Source of the DNA: Duganella sp. CF402
Lineage (GTDB): Bacteria; Pseudomonadota; Gammaproteobacteria; Burkholderiales; Burkholderiaceae_D
NCBI RefSeq assembly: GCF_900109645.1
Contig: NZ_FOBG01000001.1
Coordinates: forward strand, 310,001-374,000
Reading direction: 5' to 3'
DNA length: 64,000 bases
The translations under genes were made by a program, and so were the position numbers. Below the pieces are notes generated by a model. It ran no database searches. It saw only the letters and a program-made list of their open reading frames with translations, and was not told the DNA's origin. Shown in pieces: positions 33,984-42,760 of this stretch; the first letter of the stretch is position 1, and each line of letters opens with the position of its first letter.

Positions 33984-35531
33984 TCAGGCCGAAAGGCGGA
34001 ACTGGCTCACCACCTGGTTCAGTTCCCCAGCCTGGTCCTGCATCGCGGCAGCAGCGGCGGCGGCTTGCTCCACCAGCGCCGCATTCTGCTGCGTCACGTG
34101 ATCCATCTGGCTGATGGCGATATTGATTTGCTCGATCCCGCTGGTCTGCTCGTGATTGGCCTGCGTGATCTCGCCGACAATCTCGGTCACGCGGCGCACG
34201 CTCTCCTGCACCTCGTTCATGGTGCTGCCGGCCAGGTCGACCAGCTGCGCGCCGGCGGCCACCTTGCCGACCGAATCATCGATCAGCGCCTTGATCTCTT
34301 TGGCGGCGCTGGCCGAACGCTGCGCCAGCGTACGCACTTCCGTCGCCACCACCGCAAAGCCGCGCCCCTGTTCCCCGGCGCGCGCCGCTTCCACCGCCGC
34401 ATTCAGCGCCAGGATATTGGTCTGGAACGCGATGCCGTCAATGACGGTGATGATGTCGACAATCTTGCGCGACGAATCGTTGATCGCATTCATGGTATCC
34501 ACCACCTGCGCCACCACCGCGCCGCCGCGCTGCGCCACTGCCGTTGCGGACTGCGCCAGCTCGTTGGCCTGATGCGCATTGGCCGCGTTCTGCTTGACGG
34601 TGCTGGTCAATTCCTCCATCGACGCCGCCGTCTCTTCCAGCGAACTGGCTTGCTGCTCGGTGCGCGACGACAAATCCATATTCCCGCTGGCGATTTCGGC
34701 CGACGCCGTATTGATCGCGCCAGTGCCGCTGCGCACCCGGCCGACGATGTGGGCCAGGCTGGCGTTCATCTGTCCCAGCGCCTCCAGCAGCTGTCCCATC
34801 TCGTCGCGCTGTTTGCTGCTGACATTGCGCGTCAGGTCGCCGGCAGCGACGGCGCGCGCCATTTGCAGCGCGGTCCCGATAGGATCGGTGATCGAACGCG
34901 TAACGCGCCATGCAAACGCCAGCCCGATGGCCAGCGCCACCACGCCCAGCCACGCCATCATCTGCCGCGCCATCGCGATATCGTGCTTGACCAGTTCCCC
35001 GTTCTGCGTGACGGCGGCCTTCTGCATTTCGTTCAGTTCACGCACGCTGTCCTGCAGGCGCGTGAGCTTGGGCAGCATGTCGCTGCGCAGCTGGGAGAGG
35101 GCGGCATCGCGCTGACCGTCCGCCAGCATCTTGCCGACTTGCGTGAACGAACCCACGTAGGCCTTGCGCTGGTCGCGGATGCGGGCCAGCAGGGCCTTGC
35201 CGTTATCGTTGACCAGCAGCTTGTCCAGCGTTTCGAGCGCGGTAGTGATGGTCTTCTTGTTGACCTCCATCTCGGCGCGGATTTGCTGCGTGCGTTCCGG
35301 CGTGTCGGCGACGAACAGTTCCAGCGTCAGCGCCGAATTCGCGCGCGTGGTGGTGCTGACCGTGGCTGCTGCTTCGGCCTTGATCCAGTCTTCATCGATG
35401 ATGGTGCGATTCAGGGCGCTGATGCTGCCCAGCCGCTGCAAGCCGGTCCCGATCAGGACCGCCATCAGCAACAGCACGGCGCCGAAGGCGAGGCCCAGGC
35501 GGGCGCCGATTTTGAGGTTGGAGAAGTTCAT
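33984..35531 (-). CDS. Methyl-accepting chemotaxis protein
   Basis: A 515-residue chemoreceptor. Helix 1 is at about 10-32; a four-helix-bundle-type periplasmic domain follows (to about 190); helix 2 is [24 protein letters not shown]; then HAMP and the long cytosolic signalling domain. The hairpin tip [21 protein letters not shown] is the highly conserved CheA/CheW contact site. Methylation regions such as [21 protein letters not shown] are present. The C-terminus has no NWETF-type pentapeptide. Ligand unknown. It converges on egtB with six bases between stops. Confidence 0.95.
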   Translation of the reverse strand: MNFSNLKIGARLGLAFGAVLLLMAVLIGTGLQRLGSISALNRTIIDEDWIKAEAAATVSTTTRANSALTLELFVADTPERTQQIRAEMEVNKKTITTALETLDKLLVNDNGKALLARIRDQRKAYVGSFTQVGKMLADGQRDAALSQLRSDMLPKLTRLQDSVRELNEMQKAAVTQNGELVKHDIAMARQMMAWLGVVALAIGLAFAWRVTRSITDPIGTALQMARAVAAGDLTRNVSSKQRDEMGQLLEALGQMNASLAHIVGRVRSGTGAINTASAEIASGNMDLSSRTEQQASSLEETAASMEELTSTVKQNAANAHQANELAQSATAVAQRGGAVVAQVVDTMNAINDSSRKIVDIITVIDGIAFQTNILALNAAVEAARAGEQGRGFAVVATEVRTLAQRSASAAKEIKALIDDSVGKVAAGAQLVDLAGSTMNEVQESVRRVTEIVGEITQANHEQTSGIEQINIAISQMDHVTQQNAALVEQAAAAAAAMQDQAGELNQVVSQFRLSA

Positions 35532-35614
35532 GCACCGGCTCCTCGTTGGCTAACGAAAAACCAGTATAGGTTGAATGGTGCAGTGCGGAAAAGAAGAATG
35601 TAGACGGTGTTGCG

Positions 35615-35647
35615 CGGACGGGACGCGCGGCGTGCGCGTCCCGTCCG
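35615..35647 (-). terminator. Very strong hairpin after leuA
   Basis: CGGACGGGACGCGC (35615-35628) and GCGCGTCCCGTCCG (35634-35647) pair perfectly over 14 bases around a five-base loop. It lies 17 bases past the leuA stop and upstream of the MCP gene. No T-run follows on the minus strand, so it may act as an mRNA 3'-end stabiliser or a non-canonical terminator. Confidence 0.5.
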
Positions 35648-35663
35648 TACTGGTGCGCGGCTA

Positions 35664-37358
35664 TTAAGCTGCTACTTTGCCTTCAGCTTGCGCTGCTTCC
35701 TGGCGGGCCAGCTGGCGGTTGACGGCGCTCAGCACGGCCTTGAAGGAGGCGGTCAGGATGTTGCTGTCGGTGGCCGCGCCGAACAGGGTCGGGCCGTTGG
35801 CCAGGCGCAGTTCAACGTAGCACGCCGCCTTGGCGTTGGCGCCCGAGCCGATCGAGTGCTCGTGGTAGTCCATCAGTTTGATGTCCAGGCCCAGCGCGTC
35901 GACGAAGGCGTCGATCGGGCCATTGCCGCCGCCTTGCAGCGCCAATGGCGTACCGCGATGAATCATGGCGATATCGATCTGCACCGGCTCGTCGCTGCTG
36001 GTGTCTTCCACCATCTTGTGCGACTGGTAGGCGTACGGCGCGTTCTGCTCGAAGTATTCTTTGCTGAAGATCTCGTAGATGCCTTCTGCGGTGACTTCGA
36101 GGCCGGTCTGGTCGGCCACTTGCTGCACCGCGCGGCTGAACTCAATCTGCAGGCGGCGCGGCAGCACCAGGCCGTAGTCCTGTTCGAGCAGGTAGGCCAT
36201 GCCGCCTTTGCCGGACTGGCTGTTCACGCGGATCACGGCGTCGTAGCTGCGGCCCAGATCCTGCGGGTCGATCGGCAGGTAAGGGATTTCCCAGATCGCG
36301 CCAGGCTGCTGCTTGGCGAAGCCTTTCTTGATCGCGTCCTGGTGCGAACCGGAGAAGGCGGTGAATACCAGATCACCCACGTACGGGTGGCGCGGGTGCA
36401 CTGGCAGCTGGTTGCATTCCTCAACCACCTTGCGCACTTCGTCGATGTCCGAGAAGTCCAGGCCTGGGTGCACGCCCTGGGTGTACAGGTTCAGTGCCAG
36501 CGTTACCAGGTCGACGTTGCCGGTGCGTTCGCCGTTGCCGAACAAGCAGCCTTCAACGCGGTCGGCGCCGGCCATCACGGCCAGTTCGGCCGAAGCGACG
36601 GCGGTGCCGCGATCGTTGTGCGGGTGGACCGAGATAATCAGCGAATCGCGGCGGGTCAGCTTGCGCGACATCCATTCGATCTGGTCGGCGTAGACGTTAG
36701 GCGTGCTGCATTCCACGGTGGACGGCAGGTTGATGATCATCTTCTTGGACGGAGTCGGCTCGAAGATGGCGATCACGGCGTCGCAGATATGCTTGGAGAA
36801 GTCCAGCTCCGTGGTGGAGAAGGATTCCGGGGTGTACTCGTAGCCCCAGTCGGTGTCCGGGTGCTGCTTGGTCAATTCCTTCACCAGTTTGGCACCGGTG
36901 GTGGCGATGTTGGTGATCTCTTCGCGCGACATGCCGAACACCACTTTGCGGAATACCGGCGCCACCGAGTTATACAGGTGGACGATGGCGCGCTTGGCGC
37001 CAACGCACGATTCCACGGTGCGGCGGATCAGTTCTTCGCGCGACTGGGTCAGCACGATGATGGTGACGTCGTCCGGGATGCGGTTTTCTTCCACCAGCTT
37101 GCGCACGAAATCGAAGTCGGTCTGCGAAGCCGAAGGGAAGCCCACTTCGATCTCCTTCAGGCCGATCTTGATCAGCAGGTCGAACATGCGCAGTTTTTTC
37201 TCGATGCTCATCGGCTCGATCAGCGCCTGGTTACCGTCGCGCAGGTCTGTGCTCATCCAGATAGGCGGCTTGGCGATGACGGCGTTCGGCCAGGTACGGT
37301 CGGTGAGTTGGACGGCTGGGAAGGCGCGGTATTTGCTCGCTGGGTTCTGCAACATCAT
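35664..37358 (-). CDS. leuA: 2-isopropylmalate synthase
   Basis: A 564-residue enzyme (type II long form) that condenses acetyl-CoA with 2-oxoisovalerate, first step of leucine synthesis. The catalytic TIM-barrel has the metal and substrate motif [43 protein letters not shown] and [10 protein letters not shown]. The C-terminal regulatory domain for leucine feedback is recognisable ([35 protein letters not shown]). A ribosome site AGGAG lies upstream. It stands alone, with a candidate leader peptide 74 bases upstream and a strong hairpin after the stop. Confidence 0.96.
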   Translation of the reverse strand: MMLQNPASKYRAFPAVQLTDRTWPNAVIAKPPIWMSTDLRDGNQALIEPMSIEKKLRMFDLLIKIGLKEIEVGFPSASQTDFDFVRKLVEENRIPDDVTIIVLTQSREELIRRTVESCVGAKRAIVHLYNSVAPVFRKVVFGMSREEITNIATTGAKLVKELTKQHPDTDWGYEYTPESFSTTELDFSKHICDAVIAIFEPTPSKKMIINLPSTVECSTPNVYADQIEWMSRKLTRRDSLIISVHPHNDRGTAVASAELAVMAGADRVEGCLFGNGERTGNVDLVTLALNLYTQGVHPGLDFSDIDEVRKVVEECNQLPVHPRHPYVGDLVFTAFSGSHQDAIKKGFAKQQPGAIWEIPYLPIDPQDLGRSYDAVIRVNSQSGKGGMAYLLEQDYGLVLPRRLQIEFSRAVQQVADQTGLEVTAEGIYEIFSKEYFEQNAPYAYQSHKMVEDTSSDEPVQIDIAMIHRGTPLALQGGGNGPIDAFVDALGLDIKLMDYHEHSIGSGANAKAACYVELRLANGPTLFGAATDSNILTASFKAVLSAVNRQLARQEAAQAEGKVAA

Positions 37359-37432
37359 GGTAGTGCTCCTGAATTCTGTATATGGGGTGTGCTAAACGAT
37401 GTGGCGAAAGGCTGCGGCGCGGCCACGGGACA

Positions 37433-37486
37433 CTAGGCGCGGCAACCGATCGGTAGTTTTAGCAGGTGCGAAAAAGCTGGGAGCAT
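37433..37486 (-). CDS. leuL: Candidate leucine leader peptide upstream of leuA
   Basis: A 17-codon frame reading MLPAFSHLLKLPIGCRA then TAG, ending 74 bases before leuA. Four of 17 residues are Leu, and two of the Leu codons are CUA, which is rare in G+C-rich genomes; the E. coli leu leader also uses CUA codons. A Shine-Dalgarno-like AGGAAAG sits eight bases upstream of its ATG. Downstream, GTGGC/GCCAC can pair around a G+C-rich segment, but no clear T-run terminator was found, so classic attenuation is not demonstrated. Supported by composition and position only. Confidence 0.45.
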   Translation of the reverse strand: MLPAFSHLLKLPIGCRA

Positions 37487-37704
37487 CGGTACAACTTTCC
37501 TGATTTTTTGGGGCAGGTGCGGCTTATGGCCGGCACGAGGGGTACAACAGAGGCGCGGATTAAACGCGCGCTAGTAGACGCGCTGCTAGCGATAGGGCGC
37601 TGGCAGGCGATAGCAGGAAAGCGGATAGGTGCAGATGCGAGATCATTCCTAGAATGTAAGCGATCCCCGCCGCAGCCGTCAAGCGAAATTGGCGGGGTTG
37701 TCGT

Positions 37705-38751
37705 TTAGGCTACATTGACGCGCGCCGCGCCGGCGGCCACGCGGCCGATGACGGCGGCTTCGCCGAAGCCCTGGCTGCGGAACAGGGCGAGCACTTCTTC
37801 CACCGCGCCGGCGTCGCAGGAGACCAGCAGGCCGCCCGAGGTTTGCGGGTCGGTCAGCAGCGAGTGCTGGGCCGGCGTGATGGATGCCGCCAACTGCACG
37901 TCTTTGCCGTAGGCTTCCCAGTTGCGACCCGAGGCGCCGGTGAAATAGCCGTCGTGCGCCAGCTGTTCCACGCCGGGCAGCAGCGGGATCTGCTTCATGT
38001 CCAGATGCGCTTCCAGCTTGGCGCCGCGCGCCAGTTCCAGCAGGTGGCCCAGCAGGCCGAAGCCGGTGACGTCGGTCAGCGCGTGTACGCCGGCCAGCTC
38101 GGACAGCGCCTTGCCCGGCTTATTCAGCTTGGTGGTGTTGGCGATCATGGCGGCGTAGCCGGCGTCATCGAGTGCGCCTTTTTTCAGCGCCGCCGACAGC
38201 ACGCCCACGCCCAGCGGCTTACCGAGTACCAGCACGTCGCCGGCTTTCGCATCGGCGTTGCGCTTTACCTTCGATGGATGGATCAAGCCCATCACCACCA
38301 GCCCGTAGATCGGCTCCACCGAATCGATGGTGTGGCCGCCCGCAATCGGAATGCCCGCTTCGGCGCAAATCGATTCGCCGCCCTTGATGATCTGGCCGAT
38401 GGTTTCAATCGGCAGTTTGTTGATCGGCATGCCGACCAGTGCCAGCGCCATGATCGGCGTGCCGCCCATCGCGTACACGTCGGAGATGGCGTTGGTGGCG
38501 GCGATGCGGCCGAAGTCGTACGGATCGTCGACGATGGGCATGAAGAAATCGGTGGTGGCGATCAGCGCCTGCTCGTCATTGAGCTTGTACACGGCGGCAT
38601 CGTCCGAGGTCTCGATCCCGACCAGCAGTTCCTTCGGCACCGGGAAGCCGCTGGAGTTTTTCAGGATTTCGGACAGCACGCCGGGCGCGATTTTGCAGCC
38701 GCAGCCGCCGCCGTGGGAGAAAGAGGTCAGTTTGATAGCTTCAGTGCTCAT
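37705..38751 (-). CDS. selD: Selenide, water dikinase (selenophosphate synthetase)
   Basis: A 348-residue enzyme that makes selenophosphate from selenide and ATP. The N-terminal [11 protein letters not shown] loop holds the catalytic Cys (Cys, not Sec, here) and Lys; further motifs are [38 protein letters not shown] and [12 protein letters not shown]. Length is normal. It is divergent from an EgtB/SenA-like gene with 31 bp between starts, the arrangement expected of a selenoneine locus, where this gene product would be called SenC. No selA, selB, tRNA-Sec or mnmH (selU) gene is in the window. An inverted repeat at 37665-37697 lies past its stop but lacks a T-run. Confidence 0.94.
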   Translation of the reverse strand: MSTEAIKLTSFSHGGGCGCKIAPGVLSEILKNSSGFPVPKELLVGIETSDDAAVYKLNDEQALIATTDFFMPIVDDPYDFGRIAATNAISDVYAMGGTPIMALALVGMPINKLPIETIGQIIKGGESICAEAGIPIAGGHTIDSVEPIYGLVVMGLIHPSKVKRNADAKAGDVLVLGKPLGVGVLSAALKKGALDDAGYAAMIANTTKLNKPGKALSELAGVHALTDVTGFGLLGHLLELARGAKLEAHLDMKQIPLLPGVEQLAHDGYFTGASGRNWEAYGKDVQLAASITPAQHSLLTDPQTSGGLLVSCDAGAVEEVLALFRSQGFGEAAVIGRVAAGAARVNVA

Positions 38752-38782
38752 GATGGGATTCCTGTTGTATTACAATCGGCGC

Positions 38783-39985
38783 ATGACTTCCAGCTCTTCT
38801 TCCTTCAGGAACGCCACGTCGCAGCAGCTGGCCGAAGCCCTGCAGCATGCACGGGATTATACGCTGTCGCTGTTCGACTGTTTTGCCGCCGCCGGCATGG
38901 ACGCGGCGGCGCGGGTACCGCAACTGCGCACCATCAATCCGCCGTTGTGGGAGCTGGGTCGCATTGCCTGGTTCGCCGAGTGGTACATCCTGCGCGAGGC
39001 CGCATCCAGCCATCCCGCCGACGCCAACGGCAACTGCCTGCTGACCAAGGGCGACGACTGGTTCGACGCCGAGCGCGTGCCGCATCGTGCGCGCTGGACG
39101 CTGGACCTGCCCAGCCCCGGCGGCGTCAAGACCTACTGCCACGAAGTGCTGGACCGCGTGCTGGACAAGCTCTCGCGCGAAGCCAACACCGACGAGGCCT
39201 TGTATCCATACCGGTTGGCGCTGGCGCATGAGGACATGCTGGGCGAAGCGCTGCTGCACACCTTGCAGGTGCTGGGATTGCCCGCGCCGGTGCCGGAGGA
39301 GAGCGAAGGGCGGCTGCTGTTCGCGCCATCCGAAATCGGCTTCCCCGGCGGCACGCTGCAACTGGGCTGCAAGACCGGCGCCGGCTTCACCTTCGATAAC
39401 GAGCGCGCCGCGCACAGCTTCCATGTGGCGCCGTTCCGCATGGATAGCACACTGGTTAGCAACGCCCAGTATGCAGATTTCGTCACCGATGGCGGCTACG
39501 ACAACCGCCAGTTCTGGAGCCAGGCCGGCGCTGATTGGCTGATGCGCCAGGAGCGCTCGGCGCCGCGCTACTGGCAGCGCGACGGCGGGCAGTGGCGCAC
39601 CATGCGCTTCGGAAGACTGTCGACGCTGTCCGGTGCCCAGCCGGTGCGGCACGTGAACCTTTACGAGGCGCAGGCTTATTGCGCCTGGGCCGGCCGCCGC
39701 CTGCCGACTGAGAGCGAGTGGGAGTATGCCGCGCTTTCGGGCCATCCCGCATTCCGCTGGGGCCAGCTATGGGAATGGACCGCGTCTTCCTTCGAGCCAT
39801 ACCCGGAGTTTGAGGCGGACCGCTACCGCGAATATTCGGCGCCGTGGTTCCATGCGCACCAGGTGCTGCGCGGTGCTTCATTCGCTACGCCGTCGCGTTT
39901 TGGCTCTGCCAAATTCCGCCATCTTCAACTACCTGAACGCGACGACCTCTTTGCAGGTTTCCGCACTTGCGCCTGGCCCGGATAG
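38783..39985 (+). CDS. EgtB/SenA-family protein with altered iron-ligand site
   Basis: A 400-residue protein with the two-domain plan of EgtB and selenoneine synthase SenA: N-terminal DinB-like, C-terminal FGE/CLec ([54 protein letters not shown]). Divergent from selD, which points to SenA. Compared with EgtB in the same window, WHLAHTTWFFE aligns to [11 protein letters not shown], so ligand H45 is R60 (codon CGC at 38960), and HEQQHQE aligns to HEDMLGE, so H141 is L153 (CTG at 39239); only H149 remains. The reading frame is otherwise intact. It may be inactive, use other ligands, or have changed function. No Shine-Dalgarno is evident; TACAAT at 38771-38776 could give a nearly leaderless mRNA. 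Confidence 0.8.
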   Translation: MTSSSSSFRNATSQQLAEALQHARDYTLSLFDCFAAAGMDAAARVPQLRTINPPLWELGRIAWFAEWYILREAASSHPADANGNCLLTKGDDWFDAERVPHRARWTLDLPSPGGVKTYCHEVLDRVLDKLSREANTDEALYPYRLALAHEDMLGEALLHTLQVLGLPAPVPEESEGRLLFAPSEIGFPGGTLQLGCKTGAGFTFDNERAAHSFHVAPFRMDSTLVSNAQYADFVTDGGYDNRQFWSQAGADWLMRQERSAPRYWQRDGGQWRTMRFGRLSTLSGAQPVRHVNLYEAQAYCAWAGRRLPTESEWEYAALSGHPAFRWGQLWEWTASSFEPYPEFEADRYREYSAPWFHAHQVLRGASFATPSRFGSAKFRHLQLPERDDLFAGFRTCAWPG

Positions 39986-40047
39986 TTTCGCTTTTGGCGG
40001 GTGCTCTGCTATGCTTTTTGTTTTCGATGAAAACAAGGGCGCCCTCC

Positions 40048-41334
40048 ATGAAATTGAAGCACCTCCTGATGTCCGCCGCGATCCTGGGCGCGGTTGCGCA
40101 GACCAACGCCGCCGATCAAGTCACCGTGATCCGCGCTGGCAAGCTGGTTGATGTTGTTGCCGGCACCGTGTTGAAAGACCAGTCCATCGTTATCACCGGC
40201 GAGCGCATTAGCGCCGTCGGTCCGAGTGCTTCGACCGCCGTGCCGGCCGGCGCCAAAGTGATCGACCTGTCGACGCAAACCGTGCTGCCAGGCCTGATCG
40301 ACATGCACACGCACCTGACCGCCGACGCCTACCTGGGCGGCTACAACGCGCTGGGCGTGTCCGACGTGCGCGCCGCACTTTACGGTGTACTCGCTGCACG
40401 CAAGACGCTGGAAGCCGGCTTCACCACCGTGCGCGACGTCGGGTCCAGCGGTACTGGCTTTGGCGACGTCGCGCTGCGCGACGCCATCAACGACGGCGAT
40501 TTCATCGGTCCGCGCATGCGCTCGGCCGGCCATCTGATCGGCATGAAGGGCGGCCACTGCGACGACAACCTGCTGCCGCCTGACGCCAACTATGTCGCTC
40601 GCGGCGTGGCGGACGGTCCGTGGGCCGCCCGCGCCAAGGTGCGCGAGATGGCCAAGTATGGCGCCGACGTGATCAAGATCTGCGCCTCGGGCGGCGTGCT
40701 GTCCAAGGGCGATGCGGCAGGCGCACAAGAGTACACGCTGGAAGAGATGCAGGCCATCATCGGCGAAGCGCATAAGCTGGGCCGCAAGGTCGCGGCGCAC
40801 GCGCACGGCGCCAGCGCAATCAGGGATGCCATCCTGGCCGGCGTCGACTCCATCGAGCACGCGAGCCTGATTGACGATGAAGGTATCAAGCTGGCCAAGG
40901 AGCGCGGCACCTATCTGGTGATGGACATCTACGATGATGACTTCATCCTGCAGGAAGGCGCGAAGGCCGGCATCCTGCCGGAATCGCTGGAGAAGGAGCG
41001 CGAAGTCGGCCAGCTGCAACGCGATAACTTCCGCAAGGCGTTCGGCAAGGGCGTGAAGATGGCCTACGGCACCGACGCCGGCGTTTATCCACACGGCGAC
41101 AATGCCAAGCAGTTCTACTATATGGTCAAATACGGCATGACCTCGATGCAGGCCATTCAGTCCGCGACCATCCATGCTGCCGACCTGCTGGGCTGGAAAG
41201 ACCGAGTGGGTTCGATCAGCATCGGCAAGTTCGCCGACATCATTGCCGTCCAGGGCAACCCGGCCGATGACGCCACCCAGTTGACCAACGTCTCGTTCGT
41301 GATGAAGGGCGGCGCGGTCATTCGCCAGCAGTAA
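40048..41334 (+). CDS. Exported amidohydrolase-family enzyme
   Basis: A 428-residue metal-dependent hydrolase with a Sec signal (KHLLMSAAILGAVAQTNAAD). Metal-site motifs in order: LPGLIDMHTHL, the Lys region VIKICASGGVLS, HAHG, SIEHAS and the catalytic Asp in YGTDAGVYPHGDN. It belongs to the imidazolonepropionase/prolidase-like amidohydrolases; several exported members cleave dipeptides with C-terminal Pro, Lys or Arg, but the substrate here is not known. It follows the SenA-like gene by 62 bases. An in-frame ATG at 40027 would add seven residues before the signal. Confidence 0.88.
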   Translation: MKLKHLLMSAAILGAVAQTNAADQVTVIRAGKLVDVVAGTVLKDQSIVITGERISAVGPSASTAVPAGAKVIDLSTQTVLPGLIDMHTHLTADAYLGGYNALGVSDVRAALYGVLAARKTLEAGFTTVRDVGSSGTGFGDVALRDAINDGDFIGPRMRSAGHLIGMKGGHCDDNLLPPDANYVARGVADGPWAARAKVREMAKYGADVIKICASGGVLSKGDAAGAQEYTLEEMQAIIGEAHKLGRKVAAHAHGASAIRDAILAGVDSIEHASLIDDEGIKLAKERGTYLVMDIYDDDFILQEGAKAGILPESLEKEREVGQLQRDNFRKAFGKGVKMAYGTDAGVYPHGDNAKQFYYMVKYGMTSMQAIQSATIHAADLLGWKDRVGSISIGKFADIIAVQGNPADDATQLTNVSFVMKGGAVIRQQ

Positions 41335-41416
41335 TGGTCTGAGCGGTCATCACGCTGGCTCGTGAGGCCATGCGGGCAGGGTAGGGAGAAGTTGTTTTTC
41401 TTTTTATACTGTTTGG

Positions 41417-42691
41417 ATGCGTGCTTTACTTCTCTCTGTCTTTTTGGTGCTGAGCGCTTGCGGTGGTGGTTCCGGTTCCTCCTCCTCCGGGAATACCACC
41501 GCAGGTAGTTCATCCAGCGGCTCCACCGCTCCCACCACCGCCATGACTATTAGCGATCCCCTTACCGTCGGTTCGCTGGCGGGGATGACCGGCGCGCTGG
41601 TGGTCGGCGATCATATCGTGGTCCGCTCGCGCTCCGATTCGTTCGTTACCGTCAACAGCCGGCCTAAATATGCGGGCACGCGACTGAGCGTGCTGGATAA
41701 GCAGGGCAAGCTGGTTTCCACCACCGACTATGGCTTCACGCTGGCCGAAGGCTATACCGGCGAATGGCTGATGCTGCCGTCGCCCGATGGTTTCGTCATG
41801 GTGCAAGCCAGTACCGGCACCAGATTGCTGCACTTTGATGCGCAGGCCAGGCTGCTGGGCAGCTCCACCGATCTCTATCCCCCCGTCGCGGCGACTTCCA
41901 CCACCGAATACGCGGCTGCCGAAAACGGCGGCGCGGTCGATGGCAACGGCTTCTGGCTGGCCACTACGTTCTCGCTGCTGCCGGTCACGGACAAGACGCA
42001 GTATGTGCTCAAGCTGTGCAAGTTCGATTTCAACGGCAGGCAGTTGACGCCACCCTTCACGATTTCCACCTCGGCCCTGCATCCGCGCGTGGCGGCGTCT
42101 AACGGCACGGTGCTCGCCGGCTGGATGGAAGGCGGCGGCGCCACGCTGGCCATGTGGGCCAAGGGTGCTGGCGCGCCAACCATCCGCTCGATCAATACCG
42201 GCGGTTCGCAGCCATATCCGGTGGCGCTGAACAGCAGCGGCAAGATGGCGGTGCTATGGAACGGCAAAGCCACAACCACCAGCAGCGGCGGCGTGATGGG
42301 CGTAGCGGTCGACAGCAACGGCGCGGCCGTGCTGGCCACCGGCCGCACCGACCTGACGCAAGAAAGCTTGTCTTCCAACTGGAACGGCAATCCGCGCGCC
42401 ACCGAGATCGACGCGCATGTGTTCAGCGGCGGCCTGACCATCGCCGGCAGCGTGGTTGGCGCATTCCGTGCCGGTGACCCGGTGGGCGATGTGCTGGTGC
42501 TGGCCGATTACGGTGTCAGTTCGGGGCCGCTGTCGTCGCAGGCCCAAAGCGTGGACCGTTTCACCTTGCCTGGCCGCGCCTTGCTGGGCACCTCGCCGGT
42601 GTTTCGTCAGATGCTGTTTGCCGACCATGCGGTGCTGCTGGTCGGCGACGACGAGCGCCTGCGCGCCTTCAACATCACCCGTACTCCTTAA
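41417..42691 (+). CDS. Lipoprotein of unknown function
   Basis: A 424-residue predicted lipoprotein: short signal LLLSVFLVLSAC with lipobox Cys at residue 15, then a Gly/Ser-rich linker. The body is beta-rich with repeated segments such as VLDKQGKLVSTTDYG and VAVDSNGAAVLATG, suggesting a propeller-like fold. No catalytic motif was recognised. No Shine-Dalgarno precedes the ATG; TATACT at 41405-41410 is so close that transcription may begin at or near the start codon. Neighbours give no clue to its role. Confidence 0.7.
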   Translation: MRALLLSVFLVLSACGGGSGSSSSGNTTAGSSSSGSTAPTTAMTISDPLTVGSLAGMTGALVVGDHIVVRSRSDSFVTVNSRPKYAGTRLSVLDKQGKLVSTTDYGFTLAEGYTGEWLMLPSPDGFVMVQASTGTRLLHFDAQARLLGSSTDLYPPVAATSTTEYAAAENGGAVDGNGFWLATTFSLLPVTDKTQYVLKLCKFDFNGRQLTPPFTISTSALHPRVAASNGTVLAGWMEGGGATLAMWAKGAGAPTIRSINTGGSQPYPVALNSSGKMAVLWNGKATTTSSGGVMGVAVDSNGAAVLATGRTDLTQESLSSNWNGNPRATEIDAHVFSGGLTIAGSVVGAFRAGDPVGDVLVLADYGVSSGPLSSQAQSVDRFTLPGRALLGTSPVFRQMLFADHAVLLVGDDERLRAFNITRTP

Positions 42692-42720
42692 ACTGCTTGC
42701 ATCCAGCACGTTACTCATTT

Positions 42721-42741
42721 CATAATTGAAAAATAATTATG
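42721..42741. promoter_or_regulatory. AT-rich palindrome upstream of the DUF885 gene
   Basis: CATAATT (42721-42727) and AATTATG (42735-42741) are perfect inverted copies separated by seven bases, 20 bases before the DUF885 start. It could be an operator overlapping the promoter; no regulator gene is adjacent. Confidence 0.3.
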
Positions 42742-42760
42742 ATGATGGGGAAGGTGCCGT

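Noticed and set aside
35607..37436. 609-codon open frame on the plus strand
   Set aside because: Antisense to leuA throughout; biased composition and no homology pattern.
37665..37697. CCCCGCC/GGCGGGG repeat as a selD terminator
   Set aside because: The loop is 19 bases and no T-run follows on the minus strand, so it is too weak to list as a feature.
37466..37708. 80-codon frame between leuA and selD on the plus strand
   Set aside because: It overlaps the leuA leader and promoter region in antisense, has no ribosome site and no family resemblance.
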